Shown here piece after piece: positions 12,947-20,258 of a DNA stretch of 20,565 nt. Every line of letters starts with the position of its first letter. Within the stretch, counting starts at the first letter, position 1. A model generated the notes under the pieces. That model searched no databases, was not told the DNA's origin, and saw only the letters and a list, made by a program, of their open reading frames with translations. The translations under genes and the position numbers were made by a program. Location: positions 1-20,565 of IMG/VR virus record IMGVR_UViG_3300008450_000593. One strand, given 5' to 3'. This DNA comes from a virus.

Positions 12947-14189
12947 TTATCAATTAGCCATTGCACACAATGCGTGCCATCTACTCAAAACGAAAAGCAT
13001 TGCATACCTATCCATGCAAGTGCGTACCGGCAAAACACTGACATCACTCCATGCCTGTCATCTTTATGGTGCTGGCAGGGTGCTGTTTGTTACTAAGAAA
13101 AAAGCTATCTCATCAATCCTCACCGACTTTGAGCAAACCAAATACAAATACAAATTGTTTGTTGTCAATTATGAGCAGGTGTACAAAGTAAAAGAGGAGT
13201 TTGATGTGATTATTTTGGATGAGGCACATACACTCGGGCAGTTTCCAATGCCTGCTGCACGCACAACAAGCCTCAAAAAGCTGTGCAAAGACAAGCCCAT
13301 CATTTTCCTATCGGGCACACCATCACCGGAGTCATACTCACAGCTGTACCATCAGTTTTGGGTGAGCTCATTCTCACCATTTGAGGAGGAAAACTTTTAC
13401 AAATGGGCGCGCAATTATGTCGACATCCAAAAGCAATACTTTTTTAACCGCGAGGTGAATGACTACAGCATGGGTTTGCAGGATTTAATCATGCAAAAAT
13501 GCGGTGAATATTTCCTCAGCTGCACACAGCAGGAGGCAGGCTTTGAGCAATTGGTCGATGAGCACATCCATTACTGCGAGATGTCAGACAAGCTATACAA
13601 AGTGGCTGCATCACTCAAAAGCAAAAGAGTGTTGATAGGTAAGGATGGGGATGTTGTCGAGGCAGACACTGAGATCAAGCTCATGCAAAAGCTCCATCAA
13701 ATTTACTCAGGCACCGTCATTTATGATGAGTCACCTAACAGCAAAGTTGGAGGGGTGTTACTCGATGACAGCAAACTGCTGTACATCATCAAGCATTTTA
13801 AAGGCAAAAAGATTGCGATATTCTACAAATTCAAACTTGAGGAAATGGCAATCAAAACATACCTGAGGATGCATGGGTACAACTTTGCCATGAGCCCGGA
13901 GGATTTTAACAACACTGGTGATGATGTAGTATATTTATCGCAGTTTGTAAGTGGGAGGGAGGGCATTAATCTAAGCGCAGCCGACTGCCTTATCTGCTAC
14001 AATATCGATTTTTCTGCTGTCACCTACTTTCAAGTGCGTGCGAGATTACAAACAAAGGATCGCAAAGAGCCTGCACAGGTGCATTGGATATTTGCAAAGG
14101 GCGGCATTGAGGAGCGTATTTATGACACAGTCAGAGACAAAAAAAATTATACACTATCATACTTTAAAAATGATTTGGCTAAATTTTAA
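12933..14189 (+). CDS. SNF2-like superfamily 2 DNA helicase/translocase
   Basis: A 418-residue helicase with motifs in order: Q-like start 'LRDYQLAIA', Walker A 'QVRTGKT' (29-35), DEAH box 'ILDEAHTLG' (D96-H99), motif III 'FLSGTP' (to 130), motif V 'SGREGINLSAADC' (about 340) and motif VI 'YFQVRARLQ' (about 365), where the arginine finger QxRAR replaces the usual QxRGR. The compact length and the 'S.QVRTGKT' version of motif I are typical of phage SNF2-like helicases that remodel or restart replication forks. It overlaps the small genes before (14 nt) and after (20 nt). Confidence 0.88.
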   Translation: MTLRDYQLAIAHNACHLLKTKSIAYLSMQVRTGKTLTSLHACHLYGAGRVLFVTKKKAISSILTDFEQTKYKYKLFVVNYEQVYKVKEEFDVIILDEAHTLGQFPMPAARTTSLKKLCKDKPIIFLSGTPSPESYSQLYHQFWVSSFSPFEEENFYKWARNYVDIQKQYFFNREVNDYSMGLQDLIMQKCGEYFLSCTQQEAGFEQLVDEHIHYCEMSDKLYKVAASLKSKRVLIGKDGDVVEADTEIKLMQKLHQIYSGTVIYDESPNSKVGGVLLDDSKLLYIIKHFKGKKIAIFYKFKLEEMAIKTYLRMHGYNFAMSPEDFNNTGDDVVYLSQFVSGREGINLSAADCLICYNIDFSAVTYFQVRARLQTKDRKEPAQVHWIFAKGGIEERIYDTVRDKKNYTLSYFKNDLAKF

Positions 14190-14316
14190 AACTTGGTATA
14201 AGTACAAAATCAAAAAAACCCGCCATCATGTTTGGTACTGGGAGCGGTACTACAAAAACGGATACAGATGGACACCATTGATAATTTTAAAAATCAAACG
14301 GATATGCAAAGAGTAA
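14170..14316 (+). CDS. 48-residue aromatic/basic peptide, uncertain
   Basis: A short ORF starting MIWLNFKTWYKYKIKKTRHH, rich in Trp, Tyr, Lys and Arg, continuing 'VWYWERYYKNGYRW'. It bridges the helicase (20-nt overlap) and the PP-loop gene (13-nt overlap) without leaving a gap, which favours a real gene. Similar compact Trp/Tyr/Arg stretches can bind nucleic acid, but this is speculation. It could also be chance coding in AT-rich DNA. Confidence 0.4.
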   Translation: MIWLNFKTWYKYKIKKTRHHVWYWERYYKNGYRWTPLIILKIKRICKE

Positions 14317-15044
14317 TTAATTTTAGCGGAGGCAAAACATCCGCATACATGACAATACATCAATATCAAGTGGGTGATTTAGTAATCTTTTGCGATACAG
14401 GCAGGGAACATGAAAAAACCTATAAATTTATTAATGATTTTGAGGCACATGAAAAAATACCAATTATCAGGTTAAAATATAATGGCTCAGAAAATCCATT
14501 TGATGCGTTATTAATTAAAAAAAAGTATAAGGTTATACCTAACAGAGTAAAAAGAATTTGTACCGATGAATTAAAAATTAAAACATGCAAAAGATATTTG
14601 CGATCAATTGGTATAAAAACTTTTGAAAACTTAATAGGGTTTAGATATGATGAGCCATTAAGAGTACAAAGACGGAAACAACATTTTAAAAAAGTCATTG
14701 ACAAATTTCCTTTATACGAGCAAAAAATAACAAAGCAAATGATAAATACTTACTGGATCAAAAAAAATTACAATCTCGAAATACCATCAATATTAGGAAA
14801 TTGCGATTTATGTTTCATGAAAGGCAAAAACGCAATAATAAATATTTTATCTATTTATCCTGAGCTTGCTGATAAATGGATTGCTGATGAAGATGAGGCG
14901 CAAAAACATGGTAAATTTGGAGGTCATACTTATTTTCCTGATATTACATATCGGCAACTAAAATCAATAGCTCAAAATAATTTATTTAACAATAGCAATT
15001 TAAATGATATAACACCAGCATTTGATTGCGCCTGTACAACTTAA
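14304..15044 (+). CDS. PP-loop ATPase (PAPS-reductase-like) family protein
   Basis: A 246-residue protein of the adenine nucleotide alpha-hydrolase superfamily. The PP-loop 'INFSGGKTSAYM' (SGGKTS at 8-13) and 'VIFCDTGREHEKT' match phage PAPS-reductase-like proteins. Six cysteines at 86, 95, 167, 170, 242 and 244 ('NCDLCFMKGK', 'DCACTT') could bind a metal or Fe-S cluster, as in thiolation enzymes such as DndC or TtcA. Substrate is unknown: sulfur metabolism, tRNA thiolation or DNA phosphorothioate chemistry are all possible and none is proven. The gene is AT-richer than its neighbours and uses GAA more than GAG, consistent with separate acquisition. ATG 14304 is preferred over an upstream TTG at 14232. 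Confidence 0.75.
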   Translation: MQRVINFSGGKTSAYMTIHQYQVGDLVIFCDTGREHEKTYKFINDFEAHEKIPIIRLKYNGSENPFDALLIKKKYKVIPNRVKRICTDELKIKTCKRYLRSIGIKTFENLIGFRYDEPLRVQRRKQHFKKVIDKFPLYEQKITKQMINTYWIKKNYNLEIPSILGNCDLCFMKGKNAIINILSIYPELADKWIADEDEAQKHGKFGGHTYFPDITYRQLKSIAQNNLFNNSNLNDITPAFDCACTT

Positions 15045-15049
15045 TATAA

Positions 15050-15361
15050 ATGAGAGAAGCAGTCATACAAAGGCAGATAATTGAGTACATTGAGCGGCTT
15101 GGCTTTTATGTTGTCAAAATCATCCAGTGCAACAAAAACGGTTTTCCCGATTTAATGGTATTGATTGCAGGCTCAGTGGTTTTTATCGAGGTCAAGTCAG
15201 CAACAGGCAAAGTATCAGAGCTGCAAAAATACCGCCACAAACAACTATCAGAATTAGGATATCCCATCATCATCACATCATCCCTAACACATTTCAAAAA
15301 TGAGCTTAATACAATCAGCGAAAGCATACAAAGACAAAGGACTCTCAGTCACAGCAACTGA
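15050..15361 (+). CDS. VRR-NUC domain nuclease
   Basis: A 103-residue protein consisting of little more than a VRR-NUC fold of the PD-(D/E)XK superfamily: 'EAVIQRQIIEYIERLGFYV' with conserved early Glu and Gln, 'NGFPDLMVL' (D34), 'VVFIEVKSATG' (E47, K49) and 'SELQKYRH' (Q59). Free-standing VRR-NUC proteins of this length are common in phages, usually beside helicase or primase genes, and are thought to resolve or trim branched DNA. It overlaps the primase-helicase start by 62 nt in the +1 frame, implying coupled synthesis. Confidence 0.85.
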   Translation: MREAVIQRQIIEYIERLGFYVVKIIQCNKNGFPDLMVLIAGSVVFIEVKSATGKVSELQKYRHKQLSELGYPIIITSSLTHFKNELNTISESIQRQRTLSHSN

Positions 15362-17672
15362 CAACACCAAACGCTCCATCGGAGCATGGAAACAATACCA
15401 ACAAAACGCACCAACAAATGAGCAACTGGAGGCAATGTTTGCACATCCAAAAGTGCAGGGCATCGCAGTGATCTGCGGAGCAGTATCCGGAAACCTCGAG
15501 GTCATTGATGTGGATTGCAAATACGGTATCAACTTTGACAACTATGTCAATAAGATACTCGACGCAAACCGCGAGCTGTTCAGCCGCCTCCTGATTGTCG
15601 AGACAAAGTCAAAGGGCTATCACATATACTACCGATGCGAAGTGATTGAGGGCAACCAAAAGCTCGCAGAGCGTCCGGCAACTGATGATGAGCTCAATGA
15701 CAATCCCAATGTCAAGCAATGCGTTCTAATTGAGACGCGCGGCGAGGGTGGGTATGTCATAGCTCCTCCGACAGCAGGATACAATCCTATCCAAATTAAT
15801 GAGATACCAGTCATCACCATTGATGAGCGTGACACACTGCTGAGCATCGCTCGCTCATTTAATGAGATAGTCGAGACAGTCAAACAGCCAACAATCCCAC
15901 ACAACAATGACAAGCTCACAGTTTGGGATGACTACAACAGGCGCGGTGATGTGGTTGCATTACTCGAGAAACATGGATGGCGCAAAGTCAACGAGTATGA
16001 CAACAAAACATATTTCCTCAGACCGGGCAACACATCCTCAGCATCCTCAGCTGTGCTGTTCAATGACAGCAGGATTTTTTATGTGCATACAACCTCCTCA
16101 GAGTTTGAAACAAAGGGATACAATCCATTTGGTGTGTACACAGTGCTTGAGTGCAAAGGTGACTATAAAAAGGCTGCAAAGCAACTGAGCGACATATACG
16201 GCGAGAAAAATGACACAGGATGGTTTTGGACATACACAAAGTCAGGAGCTGTACAAATCTCAAAATACAACTTACAGCAGTGGCTATACTCAAACCATTA
16301 TCAGCTATATTTCCATGACTCCAAATCAGGAGTGTATCGCCTGATACATGTTGACAATAAGGTTGTGCGCGAGGTATTTGCTGAGGATCTTAAAAAGTAC
16401 ATCAAAACAAAGCTCATTGATGCCGGGCACTATGATGTCATGGAGGCAATCATCCGACAAACCAACAGCATTTTCAATGACTCATTCTTTGAGTACATCG
16501 ACCGCTCAGACATAAAAATCCTCAGAGACAAATCAGCAGAGTGTTATTTCCCATTCAGCAATGGCATTGTTGTAACAAATAAAGACAAAGTTAGTATCAT
16601 CAAATATGGCAGCATAAATGAAGCCATTTGGAGCACGCAGATAATTGATTTTGACATTTATATCAATGACCAGTTTGAGCCAAAGATGTCAAAATATTAT
16701 GAGTTTATCGAGAAGGTCAACGGTGATGATCCTGAGCGCATTGAGTATGCCATGACTCTCATTGGTTACATCCTGCACAGTTACAAAGATCCATCAAAGC
16801 CATTCGCTCCCATACTCGCGGAGGAGACAGATGATGAGGCAAAGGGCGGCGGTACTGGTAAGGGTATATTTTTTCAAGCCATCAGCAAGCTCATCCCAAC
16901 AGTGCGCATTGATGGTAAAAACTTCAAGCCTGACAAAACATTTGCCTTTCAACGTGTATCACTCGGCACGAAACTGGTAGTGATTGAGGACTGCCCGAAA
17001 AATGTTGACTTCGAGAAGTATTACCCCACCATCACAGAGGGCATGACAATTGAGAAAAAAAATAAAGATGAGCTGTTTTTGTCATACGCAGAGTCACCAA
17101 AAATAGCTTTTACAACAAACTACTCCATTGCAAACAACGCAGAGCACGCAAAGCGCAGGCAGAGGGTATTGGAGTTTGCCCCATTCTTTTCAAGCAAGCG
17201 CACACCTCAGGACTATTTTGGCCACAAATTATTTGATGAGTGGGACAATGATGAGTGGCAAAAGTTTTACAATTTGATGCTGTACTGCGTAAAATTGTAT
17301 TTGGACAAAGGTGTCAAGTCAATAAACAACAGCGACAAATTAAAGAAAAAACAAATTAAGCAACAGTTTGGTGAGGACTTTTTTGAATATATGATGGATC
17401 AGATTGAGCAACAGGGTGAGTGGAGATTTATGACTGAGGAGTGGAAAAATTACCTCCAAAGGTTTGAGCTTGACAAAAAAGAATACTCACTCAAAAGGTT
17501 TAAAAAGGGTTTGGAAATCGGTTGCAAGATTATGGAAATCGATTTTATGGACAGAAAAAACCAACAAAACAACGGAGCAAAGGAGTTTAAAATAGGGAAA
17601 AAAATTGATACGTGGGAGCCAATGCAGACGGATAGTATCGATTTAGGAGCAAATAGTACGGATTTATTTTAA
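15300..17672 (+). CDS. Bifunctional primase-polymerase / SF3 helicase
   Basis: A 790-residue replication protein. The N-terminal archaeo-eukaryotic-type Prim-Pol domain (about 1-190) shows motif I 'EVIDVDCK' (D70, D72), motif II 'KGYHIYYR' (H108) and motif III 'VLIETRGEGGYVIAPP' (E145). A linker of about 300 residues follows, then an SF3/DUF5906-type helicase: Walker A 'GGGTGKG' (about 517-523), Walker B-like 'LVVIEDCPKN' (about 558-567) and motif C 'IAFTTNYS' (about 604). It would unwind the origin and lay primers, working with a host polymerase or one encoded outside the window. It is probably the main replication initiator, and the repeats at 9305-9458 are candidate origin sites. No frame disruption is seen. 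Confidence 0.88.
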   Translation: MSLIQSAKAYKDKGLSVTATDNTKRSIGAWKQYQQNAPTNEQLEAMFAHPKVQGIAVICGAVSGNLEVIDVDCKYGINFDNYVNKILDANRELFSRLLIVETKSKGYHIYYRCEVIEGNQKLAERPATDDELNDNPNVKQCVLIETRGEGGYVIAPPTAGYNPIQINEIPVITIDERDTLLSIARSFNEIVETVKQPTIPHNNDKLTVWDDYNRRGDVVALLEKHGWRKVNEYDNKTYFLRPGNTSSASSAVLFNDSRIFYVHTTSSEFETKGYNPFGVYTVLECKGDYKKAAKQLSDIYGEKNDTGWFWTYTKSGAVQISKYNLQQWLYSNHYQLYFHDSKSGVYRLIHVDNKVVREVFAEDLKKYIKTKLIDAGHYDVMEAIIRQTNSIFNDSFFEYIDRSDIKILRDKSAECYFPFSNGIVVTNKDKVSIIKYGSINEAIWSTQIIDFDIYINDQFEPKMSKYYEFIEKVNGDDPERIEYAMTLIGYILHSYKDPSKPFAPILAEETDDEAKGGGTGKGIFFQAISKLIPTVRIDGKNFKPDKTFAFQRVSLGTKLVVIEDCPKNVDFEKYYPTITEGMTIEKKNKDELFLSYAESPKIAFTTNYSIANNAEHAKRRQRVLEFAPFFSSKRTPQDYFGHKLFDEWDNDEWQKFYNLMLYCVKLYLDKGVKSINNSDKLKKKQIKQQFGEDFFEYMMDQIEQQGEWRFMTEEWKNYLQRFELDKKEYSLKRFKKGLEIGCKIMEIDFMDRKNQQNNGAKEFKIGKKIDTWEPMQTDSIDLGANSTDLF

Positions 17673-17817
17673 GAGCGGTCAACCCCAACTAATTGATAAT
17701 CAATAGAATGCAAAGGTTTAGTATCGATATACCGGATTTTTATTCTTTTTTTATCTATAGTTAAATAATTAATAAATAATAAAGAGATAGAAAATGGCAA
17801 AAATGCGGTATATCGAT
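17673..17817. promoter_or_regulatory. Intergenic region with TATCGAT sites and a 12-bp inverted repeat
   Basis: The 121-nt gap has no gene. It contains a palindrome ATTGATAATCAAT (17692-17704), then ATCGATATACCG (17723-17734), whose exact inverted copy CGGTATATCGAT lies at 17806-17817, just inside the next gene. TAGTATCGAT also occurs at 17633-17642 and 17719-17728. A weak imperfect hairpin (17715-17733) is followed by T-rich sequence and may act as a poor terminator. No Bacteroidetes -7 element is evident. The sites look like operators, or a long-range hairpin that could bury the start codon at 17794. Confidence 0.4.
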
Positions 17818-18156
17818 CCGAAGTGGTTTGGAAAACCCATCTACAGATACCATTTAAAAAGCACCGAAAGTCAATACAGCTATAGGTTTGTGTCCACTAA
17901 GATCAAGCCAAAAGAGGCAATCGAAATCATGAGATCTTATTTGCCAACTAAAACAAACTATCGGTTATATTGCAATGGAATACAAATACACAGTTATTCA
18001 CCCCGACAATCTAAGGGCATAAGAAACAAAAAAACTGGTGATGAATGGAATAATATTGTCGATTTTTGCATTGACAAAGGATACACCAGAATACAGGCAC
18101 AGGAAACAATAAGACGAAACAATCACATATATGAGTACATTTATTTTGACAATTGA
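17794..18156 (+). CDS. Hypothetical basic protein with flanking inverted repeat
   Basis: A 120-residue basic, Tyr-rich protein starting MAKMRYIDPKWFGKPIYRYH, with 'TKIKPKEAIEIMRSYLPTK' and a helical C-terminal part 'NNIVDFCIDKGYTRIQAQET'. The latter is loosely helix-turn-helix-like, but I would not call it a regulator on that alone. The 12-bp inverted repeat 17723-17734/17806-17817 surrounds its start, hinting at autoregulation. An alternative ATG lies at 17803. It is AT-rich and overlaps the next small ORF by 26 nt. Confidence 0.55.
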   Translation: MAKMRYIDPKWFGKPIYRYHLKSTESQYSYRFVSTKIKPKEAIEIMRSYLPTKTNYRLYCNGIQIHSYSPRQSKGIRNKKTGDEWNNIVDFCIDKGYTRIQAQETIRRNNHIYEYIYFDN

Positions 18157-18256
18157 GGTGGCAGTTATTGCAGATGATATTTTACAAGCAATAAAAATAG
18201 GAGAAAAAATATCAGTAGAAAATGATGGAAATCTCAAAAATATTGTGGAAATTTGA
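18131..18256 (+). CDS. 41-residue acidic peptide, uncertain
   Basis: A short ORF starting MSTFILTIEVAVIADDILQA and ending NIVEI, with one strand followed by an acidic helix and no membrane span. It fills the space between the preceding gene (26-nt overlap) and the sigma-like gene (5-nt gap). Its reading frame is clean and its position is consistent with the packed layout, but there is no independent support. Confidence 0.35.
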   Translation: MSTFILTIEVAVIADDILQAIKIGEKISVENDGNLKNIVEI

Positions 18257-18261
18257 TATCA

Positions 18262-18750
18262 ATGCGGAATGATATTATCTCTGAGCTTTACCAATCAAAA
18301 GAGGTCAACGAGTTGATATCAAAAATCCGTCCAATTGAGTTACAGGATGATTTAAAACAATACGCATTTAGTGTGTTACTGGAGAAGCCTGAGCAGTTTA
18401 TCATTGACCTACACAACAAAAAACAACTAAAGTACTTTTTGGTTAAGATTATCACCAATAGTGTTTTTACAAACCGCTCAGGGTTTATGACACTTCATAA
18501 ACTTTCCAAAGATATGGATGTGGATGCCATGAGTGATGTAGAGAATGAGTCAAGCAACTACCATGATTTAATTGACAGCTGCACAACCGAAATTAAAAAT
18601 GTATATTGGTACAATGCTGAGCTGTTGAGTTTATATGCTGAGCATGGATCATATCGCAAAGTATCAGAGGTCACCAGTATACCGGTTAAATCGGTTTACA
18701 ATGCCATCAAAAAAGCAAAGGAAACAATAAAAAAAAATATATGGAAATAA
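18262..18750 (+). CDS. Sigma-factor-like transcription regulator
   Basis: A 162-residue protein with the two-domain layout of small sigma-70-related phage factors. An N-terminal helical part ('NDIISELYQSKEVNELISKI', 'LQDDLKQYAFSVLLEKPEQF', 'QLKYFLVKIITNSVF') resembles region 2, an acidic linker follows ('DMDVDAMSDVENESSNY'), and a C-terminal helix-turn-helix resembles region 4 ('GSYRKVSEVTSIPVKSVYNA' then 'IKKAKETIKK', about 130-158). It is placed after the replication genes and before packaging genes, where a middle/late regulator would be expected. ATG 18262 is preferred over TTG 18253, which overlaps the preceding ORF. It overlaps the next gene by 10 nt. Confidence 0.65.
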   Translation: MRNDIISELYQSKEVNELISKIRPIELQDDLKQYAFSVLLEKPEQFIIDLHNKKQLKYFLVKIITNSVFTNRSGFMTLHKLSKDMDVDAMSDVENESSNYHDLIDSCTTEIKNVYWYNAELLSLYAEHGSYRKVSEVTSIPVKSVYNAIKKAKETIKKNIWK

Positions 18751-18965
18751 TCTACGCGGTATGCTTAGCATACATTTGGGTAAATGTCTTACTGGTGCCC
18801 TACCGGTTTAAACAAGTTTTTAACTTCAAACCATTAAACTGCACAACATGCCTGAGCGGTTGGCTTACACTAACATTTGTTGGTTTCAAATGGGAGGTAC
18901 TCCCAATGATGGCGGTTGCAATGGTGTTACAGATATTGTTGGACGGCTTAATTCGCAAACTATGA
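18741..18965 (+). CDS. Small CxxC membrane protein
   Basis: A 74-residue protein with two hydrophobic spans, about 3-20 ('IIYAVCLAYIWVNVLLVP') and 52-68 ('VLPMMAVAMVLQILLDG'). Between them is a conserved-looking 'FKPLNCTTCLSGW' loop (C34, C37, W41), reminiscent of small phage membrane proteins with a Pro-x-x-Cys-x-x-Cys-x-x-x-Trp loop. The cysteine pair could bind zinc or form a redox disulfide. It is translationally coupled to both neighbours (10-nt overlap before, 4-nt after). Role unknown; superinfection immunity or anchoring the adjacent glycosyltransferase are possibilities. Confidence 0.6.
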   Translation: MEIIYAVCLAYIWVNVLLVPYRFKQVFNFKPLNCTTCLSGWLTLTFVGFKWEVLPMMAVAMVLQILLDGLIRKL

Positions 18966-19990
18966 TGAGAGTAATAGGCATAGTCAATCAAAAGTCAGCT
19001 CCTGATTATCACAGGGTGTATACTCCGCTCATGAATATGGAGGCAGATGTACACATCACAAACAAACTAACTGAGGAGCAATTGGAGAAAGGATGTGATG
19101 TGTTGGTAATTAACCGGTTTGCATTCTACAACAAACCTGAGGAAATATTTGCATGGCGTGAAAAATACGGTTTCAAGTTAGTCATTGATGTTGATGACTT
19201 TTGGATATTGGAGTCAGGGCATATACTCGCACCATATTGGGAGCATTACAATGTAGGCAACACCATCATTGACAACATGATACATGCAGACATTGTCACA
19301 TGTACACACTGGAGATTGGCGGAGCAAATATCAACGTACAACAAAAACGTGTACATCCTGCCAAATGCAATACCTCATGGCTTTGAGCAATTTAACACTG
19401 AGCGCATATACTCCGACAAAGTGAGGATCATGTGGCAGGGCTCCATCACTCACATCAATGATATTGGCATCCTGCGCAATCCCATGAAAAAAGTATCCGG
19501 AGACAGTCAGTTATCCAAAAAAATACAGGCTGTGTTTGGGGGGTATGTGCCAAAAATGGATGATTGCGATCAGATGCTGTCATCATTCTCATGTGGTTTG
19601 AAGCTCGACACTCAGATATTTAATGCGATGTCATCATTTGAGTATTTCCAAATCTACAACCATGCAGACATTGCCATCATTCCATTGGTTGAGAATAGGT
19701 TTAACAAACATAAATCAAACCTCAAAATATTGGAGGCGGCGGCGGCAGGCATCCCGGTGATTGTCAGCCATGTTGATCCCTATCTCGATTTCCCTGACAA
19801 TTGCGTGTACTATGCAAAGAAACAATCGGACTGGTACACAGGCATAAAGATGCTAACTGATATAGAGATTAGTCGAGTTTTATACGCAAAAAACTTGACT
19901 GAGTATTGCGAGTCACAATACAATTTTAAAAAGATTAATAACCAAAGAGCTGATATTTATGCAGGAGAAAAACATGGAATTTTTGGATAG
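18962..19990 (+). CDS. Family 4-like glycosyltransferase (GT-B fold)
   Basis: A 342-residue enzyme. The N-terminal Rossmann domain starts 'MMRVIGIVNQKSAPDYHRVY'; 'KLVIDVDDFWIL' lies near residue 74 and 'ADIVTCTHWRLAEQI' next, followed by 'VYILPNAIP'. The C-terminal nucleotide-sugar domain has 'RIMWQGSITHINDIG' and the acceptor/donor loop 'LKILEAAAAGIPVIVS' (about 253-268), whose Glu contacts the sugar nucleotide in GT-B enzymes. I chose ATG 18962 (ATGA overlap with the previous stop); an in-frame extension to 18848 lies within the preceding gene. Likely substrates are phage DNA bases, virion proteins or host surface glycans. The sequence does not decide between them. Confidence 0.8.
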   Translation: MMRVIGIVNQKSAPDYHRVYTPLMNMEADVHITNKLTEEQLEKGCDVLVINRFAFYNKPEEIFAWREKYGFKLVIDVDDFWILESGHILAPYWEHYNVGNTIIDNMIHADIVTCTHWRLAEQISTYNKNVYILPNAIPHGFEQFNTERIYSDKVRIMWQGSITHINDIGILRNPMKKVSGDSQLSKKIQAVFGGYVPKMDDCDQMLSSFSCGLKLDTQIFNAMSSFEYFQIYNHADIAIIPLVENRFNKHKSNLKILEAAAAGIPVIVSHVDPYLDFPDNCVYYAKKQSDWYTGIKMLTDIEISRVLYAKNLTEYCESQYNFKKINNQRADIYAGEKHGIFG

Positions 19991-20258
19991 TCAACGCGGT
20001 CACTACATCACGCTGACAAAAGCCGGGTTTATTCAAAACCTAACCAATGACATCAGACAGCAGTTTGTCAACGTAATTCGTGAGGAGTTCAATCCGGGTT
20101 ACCTTTGCTGCCTCCATTGTCAGGCTGATGTTGCTGAGATGATAAGATATGCATACACACAATACGATATAAAACTGGAGGAATATGGAAAGGAGCAAAA
20201 CACAACTAAAGATACTACAAGTCGCGGACGAGCTCGAAAAGCAGCTACTAAACACTAA
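19974..20258 (+). CDS. Small cysteine-containing protein upstream of terminase
   Basis: A 94-residue protein from ATG 19974 (an earlier in-frame ATG at 19959 is possible; the former follows a GGAG stretch). The core 'YITLTKAGFIQNLTNDIRQQ' and 'LCCLHCQADVAEMIRYAYTQ' suggests a small helical domain with three close cysteines, perhaps a metal site. The Lys/Arg-rich tail 'SRGRARKAATKH' overlaps the terminase gene by 74 nt in the +1 frame. It may be a packaging accessory or DNA-binding factor; no family name can be given. Confidence 0.55.
   Translation: MEFLDSQRGHYITLTKAGFIQNLTNDIRQQFVNVIREEFNPGYLCCLHCQADVAEMIRYAYTQYDIKLEEYGKEQNTTKDTTSRGRARKAATKH

Noticed and set aside
14232-14303. Upstream TTG start extending the PP-loop protein by 24 residues
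   Set aside because: The PP-loop family starts close to the SGGKTS strand, and the extension lies within the 14170-14316 ORF without conserved features.
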